A DNA stretch of 64,000 nt. Source: Pseudomonas triclosanedens (GTDB lineage Bacteria > Pseudomonadota > Gammaproteobacteria > Pseudomonadales > Pseudomonadaceae). Under the pieces are notes generated by a model. That model saw only the letters and a list, made by a program, of their open reading frames with translations. It did no database searches and had not been told where the DNA came from. Positions 8,111 to 18,156 of this stretch are shown piece after piece (position 1 is the stretch's first letter; every line of letters begins with the position of its first letter). The translations under genes and the position numbers were made by a program. The stretch lies in NCBI RefSeq assembly GCF_026686735.1, contig NZ_CP113432.1, forward strand, positions 2,531,001-2,595,000, written 5' to 3'.

Positions 8111-8234
8111 AGAAGCTGTTTTCAAAGTTTTACGCCGGTGTGGCCTGGGACGAGTGGGCCTGGACGCTTGAGGGGTGCGCCAGGCCGCGCGGCTGCCGGA
8201 ATCTGTGCTTCGTGACGCTTTGAAAACAGCTTCT
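8111..8234. repeat. Pair of 17-bp perfect inverted repeats upstream of acnB
   Basis: AGAAGCTGTTTTCAAAG at 8111-8127 recurs as its exact reverse complement at 8218-8234, with 90 bp between. The unit is 124 bp. It lies between the acnB GTG (7992) and the divergent DUF1289 gene (8373). No flanking target duplication is evident, so a mobile-element origin is unproven. It could be a pair of regulator sites or a long-range RNA stem in the acnB leader. Confidence 0.7.
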
Positions 8235-8372
8235 TTCGGACAATGACGCCAAAAAGGCGGAGCAATTCTAATGGAAAAAGGCCGTGTTGGTAAGCCGATT
8301 TACCGCACCTCAAAGGGTGATCTTGCCTAGACAAAGGGCTAAGATGCCGGCTTTGCCCGTAACCTGTTCGCC

Positions 8373-8849
8373 ATGTCTTCTCAGCGTATCAAAACCCCCT
8401 GCGTCGGCCTTTGCTCGACGGTCTACGGTGACCTGGTCTGCCGTGGCTGCAAGCGTTTCCACCACGAGGTGGTGAACTGGAATGGTTACAGCGACGACGA
8501 GAAGCGTTCGGTGTGGACGCGCCTGGAACTGCTGCTGGGGCAGGTGATGATGGCCAAGGTCGAGGTCTTCGATCCGCAGCGTCTGCGCGTGCAGCTTGAG
8601 CAGCGGCAGATCCGCTTCGTCCCCGATCAGTCGCCGTATTGCTGGGCCTATCAGTTGATTGCCCGTGGCTCGCGGATGATCAACCAACTGGAGGCATATG
8701 GCCTGGCGCTGCTGCCGGAATTCCGTGGCTGGGCATTGCCGGACCTGCGCGATGCGATCGACAAGGAGTTCTTCATCCTTTCCGAGGCGCACTATGAGCG
8801 CTATATCGCACCGCGATTCCTGGCCGAGGGCATGGAAACGCGCATCTGA
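8373..8849 (+). CDS. DUF1289 domain protein
   Basis: Cytoplasmic protein of 158 residues. The N-terminus carries the DUF1289 cysteine pattern, C10-x3-C14-x8-C23-x2-C26 (TPCVGLCSTV ... CRGC), which probably binds zinc or an Fe-S cluster. The rest is a helical region rich in Arg, Leu and aromatic residues and longer than the minimal DUF1289 unit. The equivalent P. aeruginosa gene (PA1788) sits beside acnB in the same orientation. Function unknown. The gene is followed at once by a bidirectional terminator. Confidence 0.85.
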   Translation: MSSQRIKTPCVGLCSTVYGDLVCRGCKRFHHEVVNWNGYSDDEKRSVWTRLELLLGQVMMAKVEVFDPQRLRVQLEQRQIRFVPDQSPYCWAYQLIARGSRMINQLEAYGLALLPEFRGWALPDLRDAIDKEFFILSEAHYERYIAPRFLAEGMETRI

Positions 8850-8863
8850 GCAACCCGCCATTG

Positions 8864-8890
8864 AAAAAGCCGCCCTGGAGGCGGCTTTTT
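8864..8890. terminator. Bidirectional terminator between DUF1289 and usp genes
   Basis: AAAAAGCCGCC, a short loop, GGCGGCTTTTT. It lies between converging genes and should serve both. Confidence 0.9.
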
Positions 8891-8903
8891 CTTGGAGGTG
8901 CGT

Positions 8904-9767
8904 CTAGCGTTGGGCGACCAGTTCCTCAAGGTGGGCGATGATGTCGTCCGGCTTGAGGACCAGAATGTCGCTTTCCAGCGCGTCGAGCACGACTTCGGCG
9001 GTATTGCCGATCAGAGCGCCGGAAAAGCCGGTGCGCGCCACGGTGCCGATCACCGTCACAGCCGTGTCGAGGTGATGGGCGGTGCTCGGTATGAGTACGT
9101 CCGCCGGGCCTTCCTCGATGTGCAGGTGCTCGTCGTCGACGCCATATTCCGCCTGGAAGGCGCGGCAGGCCTCGCGGTACTTCGCTTCGATGGTCTCGCT
9201 GAGCTGGAAGGTCGGGTCAGCGGCCGAAAGCATCGGCGAGGGGTGGGCGCTGATCACGTGCAACTGGCCATGTGCCAGGCCGGCGATGTCGTAGGCATGG
9301 CTGACGATTCCCGCATGCAGCGTGCGGTGCTCCGCGTCATTGTTGCCAACATCCACGGCGGCGAGAATGTTGCGGCCGGCCCAGGGCTGTTCGGTCTTTA
9401 CCAGCAGCACAGGGGCGGGGCAGTAGCGCAGCAGCTTCCAGTCATCCGGGGTCAGCAGCGCCTTCTTCAGTGGGTTGTCCGGGCTGTGCTGCTTGATCAC
9501 CAGGCCGCAGCCCTCGGCTTGCTGCTCGGCAATGATGGTGTGGTGCAGGCTGTCTTTCCAGGCTTGCCGGCATGATGCGCTGAAACCTTCCTGGAGCAGG
9601 GCTCCGGTGGTTTCTTCGAGTTGAGCGCTGAAGTCGCCGCGCTTCTCGCAGGCCAGCAGGTGCAGGTGGGACTGTGTGACGCTGGCGATCAGTCTGGCCC
9701 GTTTGAGGGCGAGACCGTCCGGCTGGTCGGGGTCCACGACTACGAGGATGCTACGGATGGCTTGCAT
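8904..9767 (-). CDS. Tandem universal stress protein (UspE-like)
   Basis: Protein of 287 residues made of two Usp domains, about 1-140 and 150-287. The second has a glycine-rich nucleotide-binding loop (GTVARTGFSGALIGNTAE) like that of UspE; the first lacks it. GGGAG precedes the ATG. An Anr-type box at 9835-9848 is centred about 41 nt before a predicted start with TACAGT as -10, the class II arrangement, so induction under oxygen limitation is expected. The P. aeruginosa counterpart, PA1789, belongs to the Anr-controlled usp set as I recall it. Confidence 0.9.
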   Translation of the reverse strand: MQAIRSILVVVDPDQPDGLALKRARLIASVTQSHLHLLACEKRGDFSAQLEETTGALLQEGFSASCRQAWKDSLHHTIIAEQQAEGCGLVIKQHSPDNPLKKALLTPDDWKLLRYCPAPVLLVKTEQPWAGRNILAAVDVGNNDAEHRTLHAGIVSHAYDIAGLAHGQLHVISAHPSPMLSAADPTFQLSETIEAKYREACRAFQAEYGVDDEHLHIEEGPADVLIPSTAHHLDTAVTVIGTVARTGFSGALIGNTAEVVLDALESDILVLKPDDIIAHLEELVAQR

Positions 9768-9834
9768 GATCGTCTCCCTTCGTGCGCGTTGTTATATGTG
9801 GAACAACTGTAGTCGGGATATCGCCTTGATGACG

Positions 9835-9848
9835 TTGAGGCATATCAA
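9835..9848 (-). promoter_or_regulatory. Anr/Fnr-type box for the usp gene
   Basis: TTGAGGCATATCAA differs from the Anr consensus TTGAT-N4-ATCAA at one base. Its centre is about -41.5 from a predicted start near 9800, with TACAGT around 9808-9813 as -10 on the minus strand. It lies in the region shared with the divergent miaE gene. Confidence 0.6.
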
Positions 9849-9963
9849 GGCCGGAAGCTGGTTCCGCGCGGCGGCATTCGTATAATGCTCCGCCTCGACG
9901 ACACCGGCCAGCCTGACGCCGGTGTGGCGAGTATCGCCGAGTGGCTTTTCGTTGGAGTGGAAC

Positions 9964-10575
9964 ATGCTGTCTGAAATCAGGGAATTCCTCGGTTGTGCCA
10001 CGCCGGATGCGTGGGTGGAGGCCGCTCTGCGGGATCAGGCGGTAATGCTGATCGACCACAAGAACAACGAGTTCAAGGCCGCCAGCACGGCTTTGGCCCT
10101 GATCGCCAAGTACAGTGCCCACGAGGATCTGGTGAACTTCATGTCGCGCCTTGCGCGCGAGGAGCTGCGCCATCACGAGCAGGTCCTGACGATCCTGAAG
10201 AAGCGCGGTATCCCGCTGCGGCCGATCTCCGCGGGCCGCTATGCTTCCGGCCTGCGCGCGGTGGTGCGTAATCACGAGCCGCAGAAGCTGGTGGACACGC
10301 TGATCGTGGGTGCCTTCATCGAATGCCGCAGCTGCGAGCGTTTCGCGGCGCTGGTGGATCACCTGGATGCCGATCTGGCAAAGTTCTACGGTTCTCTGCT
10401 GAAGTCCGAGGCGCGGCATTTTCAGGGATATCTGAGCCTGGCGCGGCGCTACGGCGATGGCGCCGACATCGATCGACGCGTGGCGGAGATCCGCGAAGTG
10501 GAGGCTGGCCTGATCCGGTCGCCGGACAGTGAATTCCGCTTCCATAGTGGTGTGCCGGTGGAGCAGGCGGCCTGA
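9964..10575 (+). CDS. miaE: tRNA-(ms2io6A37) hydroxylase MiaE
   Basis: Oxygen-dependent diiron enzyme that hydroxylates the isopentenyl group of ms2i6A37 in tRNAs reading UNN codons. The 203-residue protein is a ferritin-like helical bundle with iron-ligand motifs E67-x2-H70 and E149-x2-H152 plus glutamates in NNEFKAAS and FIECRSCE. The start is placed at 9964 (MLSEIREF), preceded by GGAGTGGAAC; the frame extends to 9922 but without family similarity. It diverges from the usp gene and ends at a strong terminator. Confidence 0.93.
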   Translation: MLSEIREFLGCATPDAWVEAALRDQAVMLIDHKNNEFKAASTALALIAKYSAHEDLVNFMSRLAREELRHHEQVLTILKKRGIPLRPISAGRYASGLRAVVRNHEPQKLVDTLIVGAFIECRSCERFAALVDHLDADLAKFYGSLLKSEARHFQGYLSLARRYGDGADIDRRVAEIREVEAGLIRSPDSEFRFHSGVPVEQAA

Positions 10576-10591
10576 GCCGCTCGCCGGAGTG

Positions 10592-10618
10592 AAAAAGCGC
10601 CCTGACGGGCGCTTTTTA
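10592..10618. terminator. Bidirectional terminator between miaE and the SPFH gene
   Basis: AAAAAGCGCCC, short loop, GGGCGCTTTTT with a further T-rich tail on the plus strand. Confidence 0.9.
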
Positions 10619-10636
10619 TTTTGCTCTTCGCCAGCC

Positions 10637-11968
10637 TCAGTCCTTCACCTTGAGGTCCAGTGCCAGATCACGTGCTGCCTTGGTGGCCAGCACGCCCATC
10701 AATTGACCGATTTCGTCCTGTCGGCTGCTGGCGCCGGTCGGGCTGCCGGCCATCATCACGCTGGGCACCGGCGCCTGGGCGGCGGCTTCTGCCCATACCT
10801 TGTTGATGGCGATCAGCGCGTCAAGCTTGGGCTGCAGCGCACCGTCTGCCTTGATTACCGCTTCGCGGGCGTAAGCTTCGGCATCGGCGGTTATCTTGGT
10901 AGCCTGGGCAGTGACGGTGGCCTTGTCGCGCAGCAGCTCGGCGGTCTGTTTCTCGATCTCGGCGCGCTGTTTCTCGCGCTCGGCGTTGATCACCGCCAAT
11001 TGCTTATCGGTCTCTGCCTGGGTGGTGCGCTCGATCTGGTCGCGCAGGGTTTCCTGGCGCTTGGCTTCCACTTCCTTTTCACCACGGGCGGTGACCAGCA
11101 GCTTTTCTTCCTCTTCCTTCAGGCGGTTCTGCCGCGCCACGGCCAGTTCGGCCAGTGCCTGCTGGACCTTGACCATGCGTTGCTTGTACTGCGGGTTGGG
11201 GTCGACGTTGGTGATGCGCGCTTCGACCACTTCCACGCCGAATTTGCGGAATTGCTGCTGCTTGCGCACCGGGATGCCCTTGGTATCGGTGACTTTCTCG
11301 GTGACGAACTGACTTGCGTTGTTGTCGCCGAAGCTGCCCTGTTCGGTACCTGCCTGCAGGATGGCGGTCTGATGCGGGACTGCGCCGCGCGGGCCGCGGA
11401 CTTCCTTGCGCTTGATGAGGTACAGGCCGTCGTTGAGCTGGTTCTCGAACTCGGCGGCGAACTCGCTGCGGGCGCCGGCGTAATAGTCGTCGGCGGTCAT
11501 CAGGGATGCGGTGGCCTGCAGGGTTTCCTTGATGGCCGGTACGAGTGCTGTGCGGATGAAGTTGTCAGGGTTGCGGTATTCCTGGGCCATTTTCAGGAAC
11601 TGCTCGCCGCCTGGCAGACGGAAGCGCGCAGACGACTCCACCTTGGCGTCGACGTTGCCGAGAAACACGATGGGGAATGCTTCGATGGTGGCGCCGAGGG
11701 CATCGTTATCCGGATTGTTGTCGTTCTCGTCCATGACCAGCACGGACTGCACGCTGATGGCTTTCTTCCAAGTGGTGGCCCGGCCGAACCACTTGGTGGC
11801 ATAGCCGACGTCATCGACGATCTTTTCGTCGCCGAAGATGGTTCGCACGTGGGTCATGTAGCCGGCTTCGTTATAGAAGAAGACCCCGTTGAACAGGATG
11901 AAGCCGGCAGCTGCCAGCGCCAGCGGGGCAGCGCCGAATTTGATGAGATTTCCCTTTGAGATCAGCAT
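10637..11968 (-). CDS. SPFH/Band-7 domain membrane protein
   Basis: Predicted membrane-anchored protein of 443 residues. One hydrophobic segment near residues 10-30 (FGAAPLALAAAGFILFNGVF) is followed by an SPFH domain and a long charged coiled coil (about 270-390, rich in KEEEEK, EKEVEAKRQE, EREKQRAEIEKQ), as in flotillin- and prohibitin-like proteins that assemble into membrane scaffolds. The start at 11968 has AAGGAAG; the frame is open to 12025. It corresponds to P. aeruginosa PA1791. Client proteins are unknown. Confidence 0.85.
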   Translation of the reverse strand: MLISKGNLIKFGAAPLALAAAGFILFNGVFFYNEAGYMTHVRTIFGDEKIVDDVGYATKWFGRATTWKKAISVQSVLVMDENDNNPDNDALGATIEAFPIVFLGNVDAKVESSARFRLPGGEQFLKMAQEYRNPDNFIRTALVPAIKETLQATASLMTADDYYAGARSEFAAEFENQLNDGLYLIKRKEVRGPRGAVPHQTAILQAGTEQGSFGDNNASQFVTEKVTDTKGIPVRKQQQFRKFGVEVVEARITNVDPNPQYKQRMVKVQQALAELAVARQNRLKEEEEKLLVTARGEKEVEAKRQETLRDQIERTTQAETDKQLAVINAEREKQRAEIEKQTAELLRDKATVTAQATKITADAEAYAREAVIKADGALQPKLDALIAINKVWAEAAAQAPVPSVMMAGSPTGASSRQDEIGQLMGVLATKAARDLALDLKVKD

Positions 11969-12088
11969 GTTTCTTCCTTGAGTGAGCAAACCGGCAATGC
12001 TGCGCAAGGAGGCGGTATTGGTCAATAGGACGCGTCTGGTAGTGCGGGTGGGTTAGCACCAGAAGGCCACCGGTGCGGTGGCCGGGAT

Positions 12089-12811
12089 TCAGAGAGGGAA
12101 GGGTGCCTGCCGCATGCCTCTGTCGTCGGCTTCCAGCGCCCAGCCTTGCTGGTCCCAGTCGCCAAGCACAATGCGACGGGCCGAGCGGCCGTCGATGTCC
12201 AGCTCATGAACCGCCGGGCGGTGGGTATGGCCGTGGATCAGAATGCGTACGCCTTTGTCGCGCATGATGCGTTCGACTTCGGCTGGCGTGACATCAACGA
12301 TCTCGCTGGCCTTCATTCGTGTCTGGGTGCGGCTTTCCTTGCGCAGCTTGCGCGCCAGCTTGCGACGGGTGGCCAGCGGCAGGTTGCGCAGGATGAACAG
12401 CGACAGCGGGTTGCGCAGCCAGCGTCGCAGTTTCATGTAGGCTGCATCGAGGGTGCACAAGCTGTCGCCGTGCATCAGCAGGATCTTCTCGCCGCCGAGG
12501 TCGATCAGGCTGGGGTCGCGCAGTAGTGTGCAGCGGGCCTCGCGGCAGAACGCCTTGCCGATCAGAAAGTCGCGGTTGCCGTGCATCAGGTATATGCGTG
12601 TGCCGCTGTCGGCCAGCTCGCGCAAGGAGCGGGCGATGGAGTGCTGGAACTCGTCCATGCCGTCGTCGCCGATCCAGGCTTCAAAGAAGTCGCCGAGAAT
12701 ATATAGCGCTTCGGCCGAACGGGCGCGGGTAGCAAGGAAATGCAAGAACGCCCGGGTGATGTCCGGGCGTTCCACTTCGAGATGCAGGTCCGAGATGAAC
12801 AGGACGCTCAT
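12089..12811 (-). CDS. lpxH: UDP-2,3-diacylglucosamine pyrophosphatase LpxH
   Basis: Peripheral inner-membrane metallophosphoesterase that hydrolyses UDP-2,3-diacylglucosamine to lipid X and UMP in lipid A synthesis. The 240-residue protein shows the metal motifs in order: DLHL at 8-11, [11 protein letters not shown] near 40-50, GNRDF near 80, MHGDS, and GHTHRP near 195. The ATG at 12811 lies 4 nt after the ppiB stop (TGAGTTGATG), so the genes are probably translated together. An in-frame TTG one codon earlier is less likely. Confidence 0.96.
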   Translation of the reverse strand: MSVLFISDLHLEVERPDITRAFLHFLATRARSAEALYILGDFFEAWIGDDGMDEFQHSIARSLRELADSGTRIYLMHGNRDFLIGKAFCREARCTLLRDPSLIDLGGEKILLMHGDSLCTLDAAYMKLRRWLRNPLSLFILRNLPLATRRKLARKLRKESRTQTRMKASEIVDVTPAEVERIMRDKGVRILIHGHTHRPAVHELDIDGRSARRIVLGDWDQQGWALEADDRGMRQAPFPL

Positions 12812-12815
12812 CAAC

Positions 12816-13322
12816 TCACTCGCCGACGATTTCGGCTTTCTCGATGATCACATCGTCGGCCGGCACGTCCTGGTGGCCCGAGCGCATGGTGGTGGCTACG
12901 CCCTTGATCTTGTTGACCACGTCCATGCCATCGCTCACCTGGCCGAACACGCAATAGCCCCAGCCCTGCACGGTCGGCTCGCTGTGGTTGAGGAAGTCAT
13001 TGTCGGCGACGTTGATGAAGAACTGCGCGCTGGCGGAGTGCGGTTCCATCGTGCGGGCCATCGCGACGGTACCGACCTTGTTGCCGACGCCGTTGTTGGC
13101 TTCGTTCTTGATCGGCTTTCTGGTGCTCTTCTGCTTCATGCCCGGCTCGAAACCGCCGCCCTGGATCATGAAGTTGTTGATGACACGGTGGAAGACGGTG
13201 TTGTCGTAGTGGCCGGCCTTCACATATTCCTTGAAGTTGGCCACGGTTTCCGGCGCCTTGTCGTCGAAGAGTTCAAGGGTGATGTCGCCGAAGTTGGTCT
13301 GAAGTTTGACGGTGGTAGTCAT
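12816..13322 (-). CDS. ppiB: Cytoplasmic peptidyl-prolyl cis-trans isomerase B
   Basis: Cyclophilin of 168 residues catalysing proline isomerisation. The cyclophilin core is present: [13 protein letters not shown] holds the catalytic Arg/Phe/Gln segment and [10 protein letters not shown] the substrate-binding stretch. There is no signal peptide, so it is the cytoplasmic form. First gene of ppiB-lpxH; glnS is divergent across 121 bp. Confidence 0.96.
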   Translation of the reverse strand: MTTTVKLQTNFGDITLELFDDKAPETVANFKEYVKAGHYDNTVFHRVINNFMIQGGGFEPGMKQKSTRKPIKNEANNGVGNKVGTVAMARTMEPHSASAQFFINVADNDFLNHSEPTVQGWGYCVFGQVSDGMDVVNKIKGVATTMRSGHQDVPADDVIIEKAEIVGE

Positions 13323-13443
13323 CAGGGAATTCCGCTCTTTGGAAAAATCGAAGGCCTGTCAGGGGGTTGACAGCTTCGGCTATGATAAGCGCTTTGGTTT
13401 GGCTGGCCTACCCTGGCCGAACACCAGCATGATCAAGGACACC

Positions 13444-15126
<1,683 letters not shown>

Positions 15127-15129
15127 GGG

Positions 15130-16518
15130 ATGGCTGACTTGCAGATCTACAGCACGCTGTCCAAGACCAAGAACGCCTTCAAGCCATTGGTGGGCAACCA
15201 GGTGCGCATGTATGTGTGCGGCATGACTGTCTACGACTTCTGCCACATCGGGCATGCCCGCGTGATGGTGGCGTTCGACGTCATCGCCCGCTGGTTGCGC
15301 CATCGTGGTTATGACCTGACCTACGTACGCAACATTACCGACATCGACGACAAGATCATTCGTCGCGCACAGGAGAACGGCGAATCGTTCGAAGACCTGA
15401 CCGCCCGCATGATCGCCGCGATGCACGAGGATGAGGCGCGGCTGTCGGTTCTGCGTCCGGATATCGAGCCGCGCGCCACCGGCCACATCGCCGGTATGCA
15501 TGAGATGATCCAGACACTGATCGACAAGGGTTATGCCTATGCGCCGGGCAATGGCGACGTTTACTACCGGGTCGGCAAGTTCGCTGGCTACGGCAAATTG
15601 TCGCGTAAGAAGATCGAGGACCTGCGTATCGGGGCACGAATCGAGGTCGACGAATCCAAGGAAGACCCGCTGGACTTCGTGCTCTGGAAAGGTGCCAAGC
15701 CGGGCGAGCCGAGCTGGGAGTCGCCCTGGGGTGCGGGACGCCCAGGCTGGCACATCGAGTGCTCGGTGATGTCCACCTGCTGCCTGGGCGAGACTTTTGA
15801 TATCCACGGCGGCGGCCCTGATCTGGTGTTCCCGCACCATGAGAACGAGATCGCCCAGAGCGAGGCGGCCACGGGCAAGCTCTACGCGGCCAACTGGATG
15901 CACGCTGGCGCAGTGCGTGTGGATGGCGAGAAGATGTCCAAGTCGTTGGGCAACTTCTTCACCATTCGTGAAGTGCTGGAAAAGTACCACCCGGAGGTGG
16001 TTCGCTTCCTGCTGGTTTCCAGTCACTACCGCAGCCCGATCAACTATTCGGAAGACAACCTGAAGGAGGCCAAGGGCGCGCTGGAGCGTTTCTACACTGC
16101 ATTGCGCGGCCTGCCGCAGGTGGCTGCCGAAGGCGGAGAAGCGTTCGTCGAGCGCTTCGGCGCGGCGATGGACGACGACTTCGGTACGCCGGAAGCGGTT
16201 GCCGTACTATTCGAGATGGTCCGCGAGGTCAACCGTCTGCGCGAAAGCGATCCGGCGGCGGCTGCCGCGCTGGCGGCGCGAGTGCGTGAGCTGGGTGCTC
16301 TGCTGGGTGTGCTGCAACTGGATGCCGACGAGTTCCTCCAGGCGGGTGCGGCTGGCAAGGTCGATGCAGCGCAGGTCGAGGCTCTGATCCAGGCGCGTCT
16401 GGATGCTCGCGCGGCGAAGAACTGGGCAGAGTCCGACCGCATTCGCGACGAGCTGACCGCTCTGGGTGTAGTGCTGGAAGATGGCAAGGGCGGTACTACC
16501 TGGCGTCTTGCCGAGTAA
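15130..16518 (+). CDS. cysS: Cysteinyl-tRNA synthetase
   Basis: Class I enzyme charging tRNA-Cys, 462 residues, the usual length. Visible are [16 protein letters not shown] (HIGH plus zinc ligands), [10 protein letters not shown] after [15 protein letters not shown], and EKMSKSLGN. Zinc-ligand residues (C-x-G near the start, the CSVMSTC region and HHENE) are intact. It follows glnS with 3 nt between and ends before a bidirectional terminator shared with folD. Confidence 0.97.
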   Translation: MADLQIYSTLSKTKNAFKPLVGNQVRMYVCGMTVYDFCHIGHARVMVAFDVIARWLRHRGYDLTYVRNITDIDDKIIRRAQENGESFEDLTARMIAAMHEDEARLSVLRPDIEPRATGHIAGMHEMIQTLIDKGYAYAPGNGDVYYRVGKFAGYGKLSRKKIEDLRIGARIEVDESKEDPLDFVLWKGAKPGEPSWESPWGAGRPGWHIECSVMSTCCLGETFDIHGGGPDLVFPHHENEIAQSEAATGKLYAANWMHAGAVRVDGEKMSKSLGNFFTIREVLEKYHPEVVRFLLVSSHYRSPINYSEDNLKEAKGALERFYTALRGLPQVAAEGGEAFVERFGAAMDDDFGTPEAVAVLFEMVREVNRLRESDPAAAAALAARVRELGALLGVLQLDADEFLQAGAAGKVDAAQVEALIQARLDARAAKNWAESDRIRDELTALGVVLEDGKGGTTWRLAE

Positions 16519-16534
16519 TCGTCCCCGGGAAATG

Positions 16535-16562
16535 AAAAAGGCCGCTGATCAGCGGCCTTTTT
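16535..16562. terminator. Bidirectional terminator between cysS and folD
   Basis: AAAAAGGCCGCTGATCAGCGGCCTTTTT: a perfect palindromic hairpin between converging genes. Confidence 0.92.
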
Positions 16563-16578
16563 CCTGCGCGTCAAAACC

Positions 16579-17433
16579 TCAGGGGTGCAGGTGTTCGGCG
16601 GCGTACAGGGTATTTTCCAGCAGGCAGGCGCGGGTCATCGGGCCGACGCCGCCCGGCACCGGGGTGATCCAGCTGGCGCGTTCGGCGGCCACGTCGTATT
16701 CCACGTCGCCCACCAGCTTGCCGTCGGCCTGGCGGTTGATGCCCACGTCGATGACGATGGCGCCTTCCTTGATCCACTCGCCCTTGACCAGGCCCGGCTT
16801 GCCGGCGGCCACGACCACCAGGTCGGCGCGCCGCACATGATCGGCCAGGTCGCGGGTGAATCGGTGGGTCACGGTCACGGTGCAGCCGCCCAGCAGCAGC
16901 TCCAGTGCCATCGGGCGGCCGACGATGTTGGACGCGCCAACGACGACTGCGTCCATGCCGTACAGGTCGACGCCGGTGCTTTGCAGAAGGGTCATGATGC
17001 CCTTCGGGGTGCAGGGGCGCAGCAGCGGGATGCGCTGGGCCAGGCGGCCGATGTTGAAGGGGTGGAAGCCGTCAACGTCCTTGTCCGGGCTGATGCGCTC
17101 AAGTAACTGCGAGGCATCGAGGTGGGCGGGCAGGGGGAGCTGGACAAGGATGCCGTCGATGGCTGGATCGGCGTTCAGGCGGTCGATCAGTGCCAGCAGC
17201 TCGTCCTGGGTGGTGCTGGCGGGGAGGTCGTACGCCTGGGAGAGGAAGCCGACCTCTTCACAGTCCTTGCGCTTGTGCGCGACATAGACCTGAGAGGCGG
17301 GATCGCTGCCGACCAGGATCACAGCCAGGCCGGGAATGCGCAGTCCTTGCTGACGTCGTTCGTTGACGCGTTGGGCAATCTGCTGGCGGAGGCTGGCGGC
17401 GATCGCTTTGCCGTCGATCAGTTTTGCAGTCAT
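16579..17433 (-). CDS. folD: Methylenetetrahydrofolate dehydrogenase/cyclohydrolase FolD
   Basis: Bifunctional enzyme interconverting 5,10-methylene-THF and 10-formyl-THF. The 284-residue protein has the catalytic [14 protein letters not shown] segment (Tyr and Lys), the QLPLPAHLD loop, DKDVDGFHP and the Rossmann motif [12 protein letters not shown], ending with [12 protein letters not shown]. The start at 17433 (MTAKLIDG) matches the family; the open frame to 17502 is not conserved. The ribosome site is weak. It is divergent from the tRNA operon. Confidence 0.96.
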   Translation of the reverse strand: MTAKLIDGKAIAASLRQQIAQRVNERRQQGLRIPGLAVILVGSDPASQVYVAHKRKDCEEVGFLSQAYDLPASTTQDELLALIDRLNADPAIDGILVQLPLPAHLDASQLLERISPDKDVDGFHPFNIGRLAQRIPLLRPCTPKGIMTLLQSTGVDLYGMDAVVVGASNIVGRPMALELLLGGCTVTVTHRFTRDLADHVRRADLVVVAAGKPGLVKGEWIKEGAIVIDVGINRQADGKLVGDVEYDVAAERASWITPVPGGVGPMTRACLLENTLYAAEHLHP

Positions 17434-17564
17434 GTCAGGGGGGAACCATCGGGGCGGGTGAAAAAAGGACGCGCATTTTCGCATGCTGCCTTCATAAGGC
17501 AAAGGCAGGCCCCCCTGATTTGCCGTAACTCCTTTATCTCTTTGAATTTTTTTTGAAAAAGGTG

Positions 17565-17593
17565 TTGACGGGGTAGAGGCTCATCGATAACAT
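17565..17593 (+). promoter_or_regulatory. Sigma-70 promoter of the tRNA operon
   Basis: TTGACG (17565-17570), a 17-nt spacer and TAACAT (17588-17593), followed by a GC-rich discriminator (GCGCCCCGC) typical of stringently controlled stable-RNA promoters. An A/T-rich stretch lies just upstream and could act as an UP element. Confidence 0.75.
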
Positions 17594-17695
17594 GCGCCCC
17601 GCTTGCCGAGCACAGCCTGAAGCAAAAGCAGAAGGCGGTGCGAACCGGTTCAGTGGGTTCCACTGATCTGCTTAGCAAGGGTTGCAGCCACTAAA

Positions 17696-17772
17696 GCGCC
17701 CGTAGCTCAGCTGGATAGAGCATCCGCCTTCTAAGCGGATGGTCGCAGGTTCGAGTCCTGCCGGGTGCGCCA
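17696..17772 (+). tRNA. tRNA-Arg (anticodon TCT)
   Basis: A 77-nt cloverleaf: acceptor GCGCCCG pairs with CGGGTGC (one G-T), D arm GCTCAGCTGGATAGAGC, anticodon loop CTTCTAA with TCT, T arm GGTTCGAGTCC, encoded GCCA end. It reads AGA/AGG codons, rare in Pseudomonas. Confidence 0.97.
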
Positions 17773-17800
17773 AGTGGCGTTCGGTGCAAGCATGTAATAT

Positions 17801-17877
17801 GGTGGGCGTAGCTCAGTTGGTAGAGCACAGGATTGTGGCTCCTGGTGTCGTGGGTTCGATTCCCATCGTCCACCCCA
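17801..17877 (+). tRNA. tRNA-His (anticodon GTG)
   Basis: Acceptor GTGGGCG pairs with CGTCCAC. The extra G at -1, needed by HisRS, is encoded at 17801 and faces C73. Anticodon loop ATTGTGG contains GTG; T loop TTCGATTC; CCA is encoded. Confidence 0.97.
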
Positions 17878-17887
17878 TATTCCGAAG

Positions 17888-17917
17888 CGCCAGGCCCAGA
17901 GCCTGGCGTTTTCGTTT
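17888..17917 (+). terminator. Terminator-like hairpin between tRNA-His and tRNA-Leu
   Basis: CGCCAGGC, loop CCAGA, GCCTGGCG followed by TTTTCGTTT. It has the form of an intrinsic terminator but lies inside the apparent tRNA operon, so it may attenuate tRNA-Leu or guide processing. Confidence 0.6.
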
Positions 17918-17929
17918 CTGCGGTACCCT

Positions 17930-18014
17930 GCGGACGTGGTGAAATTGGTAGACACGCTGGATTTAGGTTCCAGTGGCGCAAGCTGTGAGAGTTCGAGTCT
18001 CTCCGTCCGCACCA
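17930..18014 (+). tRNA. tRNA-Leu (anticodon TAG)
   Basis: An 85-nt class II tRNA with a long variable arm. Acceptor GCGGACG pairs with CGTCCGC; anticodon loop TTTAGGT contains TAG, reading CUN codons; T arm GTTCGAGTC; ACCA is encoded. Confidence 0.97.
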
Positions 18015-18156
18015 TCTTCTCTCCATTAGTTCTCGCATCCGTGAATTTTCGCAGCTTTCAGCCTGGGTGACTTCTGCATTTCTAGCTACTAAAATGCTTG
18101 CCCTTGATTCTGGGAGCCGGAAGGACCGGCTTACGTCTGTGCCACGAGGAATATCC

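Noticed and set aside
5263..8223. A 986-codon open frame on the plus strand opposite acnB
   Set aside because: It is the antisense of a clear AcnB. High GC at third positions leaves long stop-free frames; the protein has no domain and low-complexity composition.
8111..8234. Inverted repeats read as an insertion sequence or MITE
   Set aside because: No transposase and no target-site duplication; kept only as an unexplained repeat.
13367..13386. TTGACA and TATGAT as a glnS promoter
   Set aside because: The boxes are only 8 nt apart, which cannot serve as one sigma-70 promoter.
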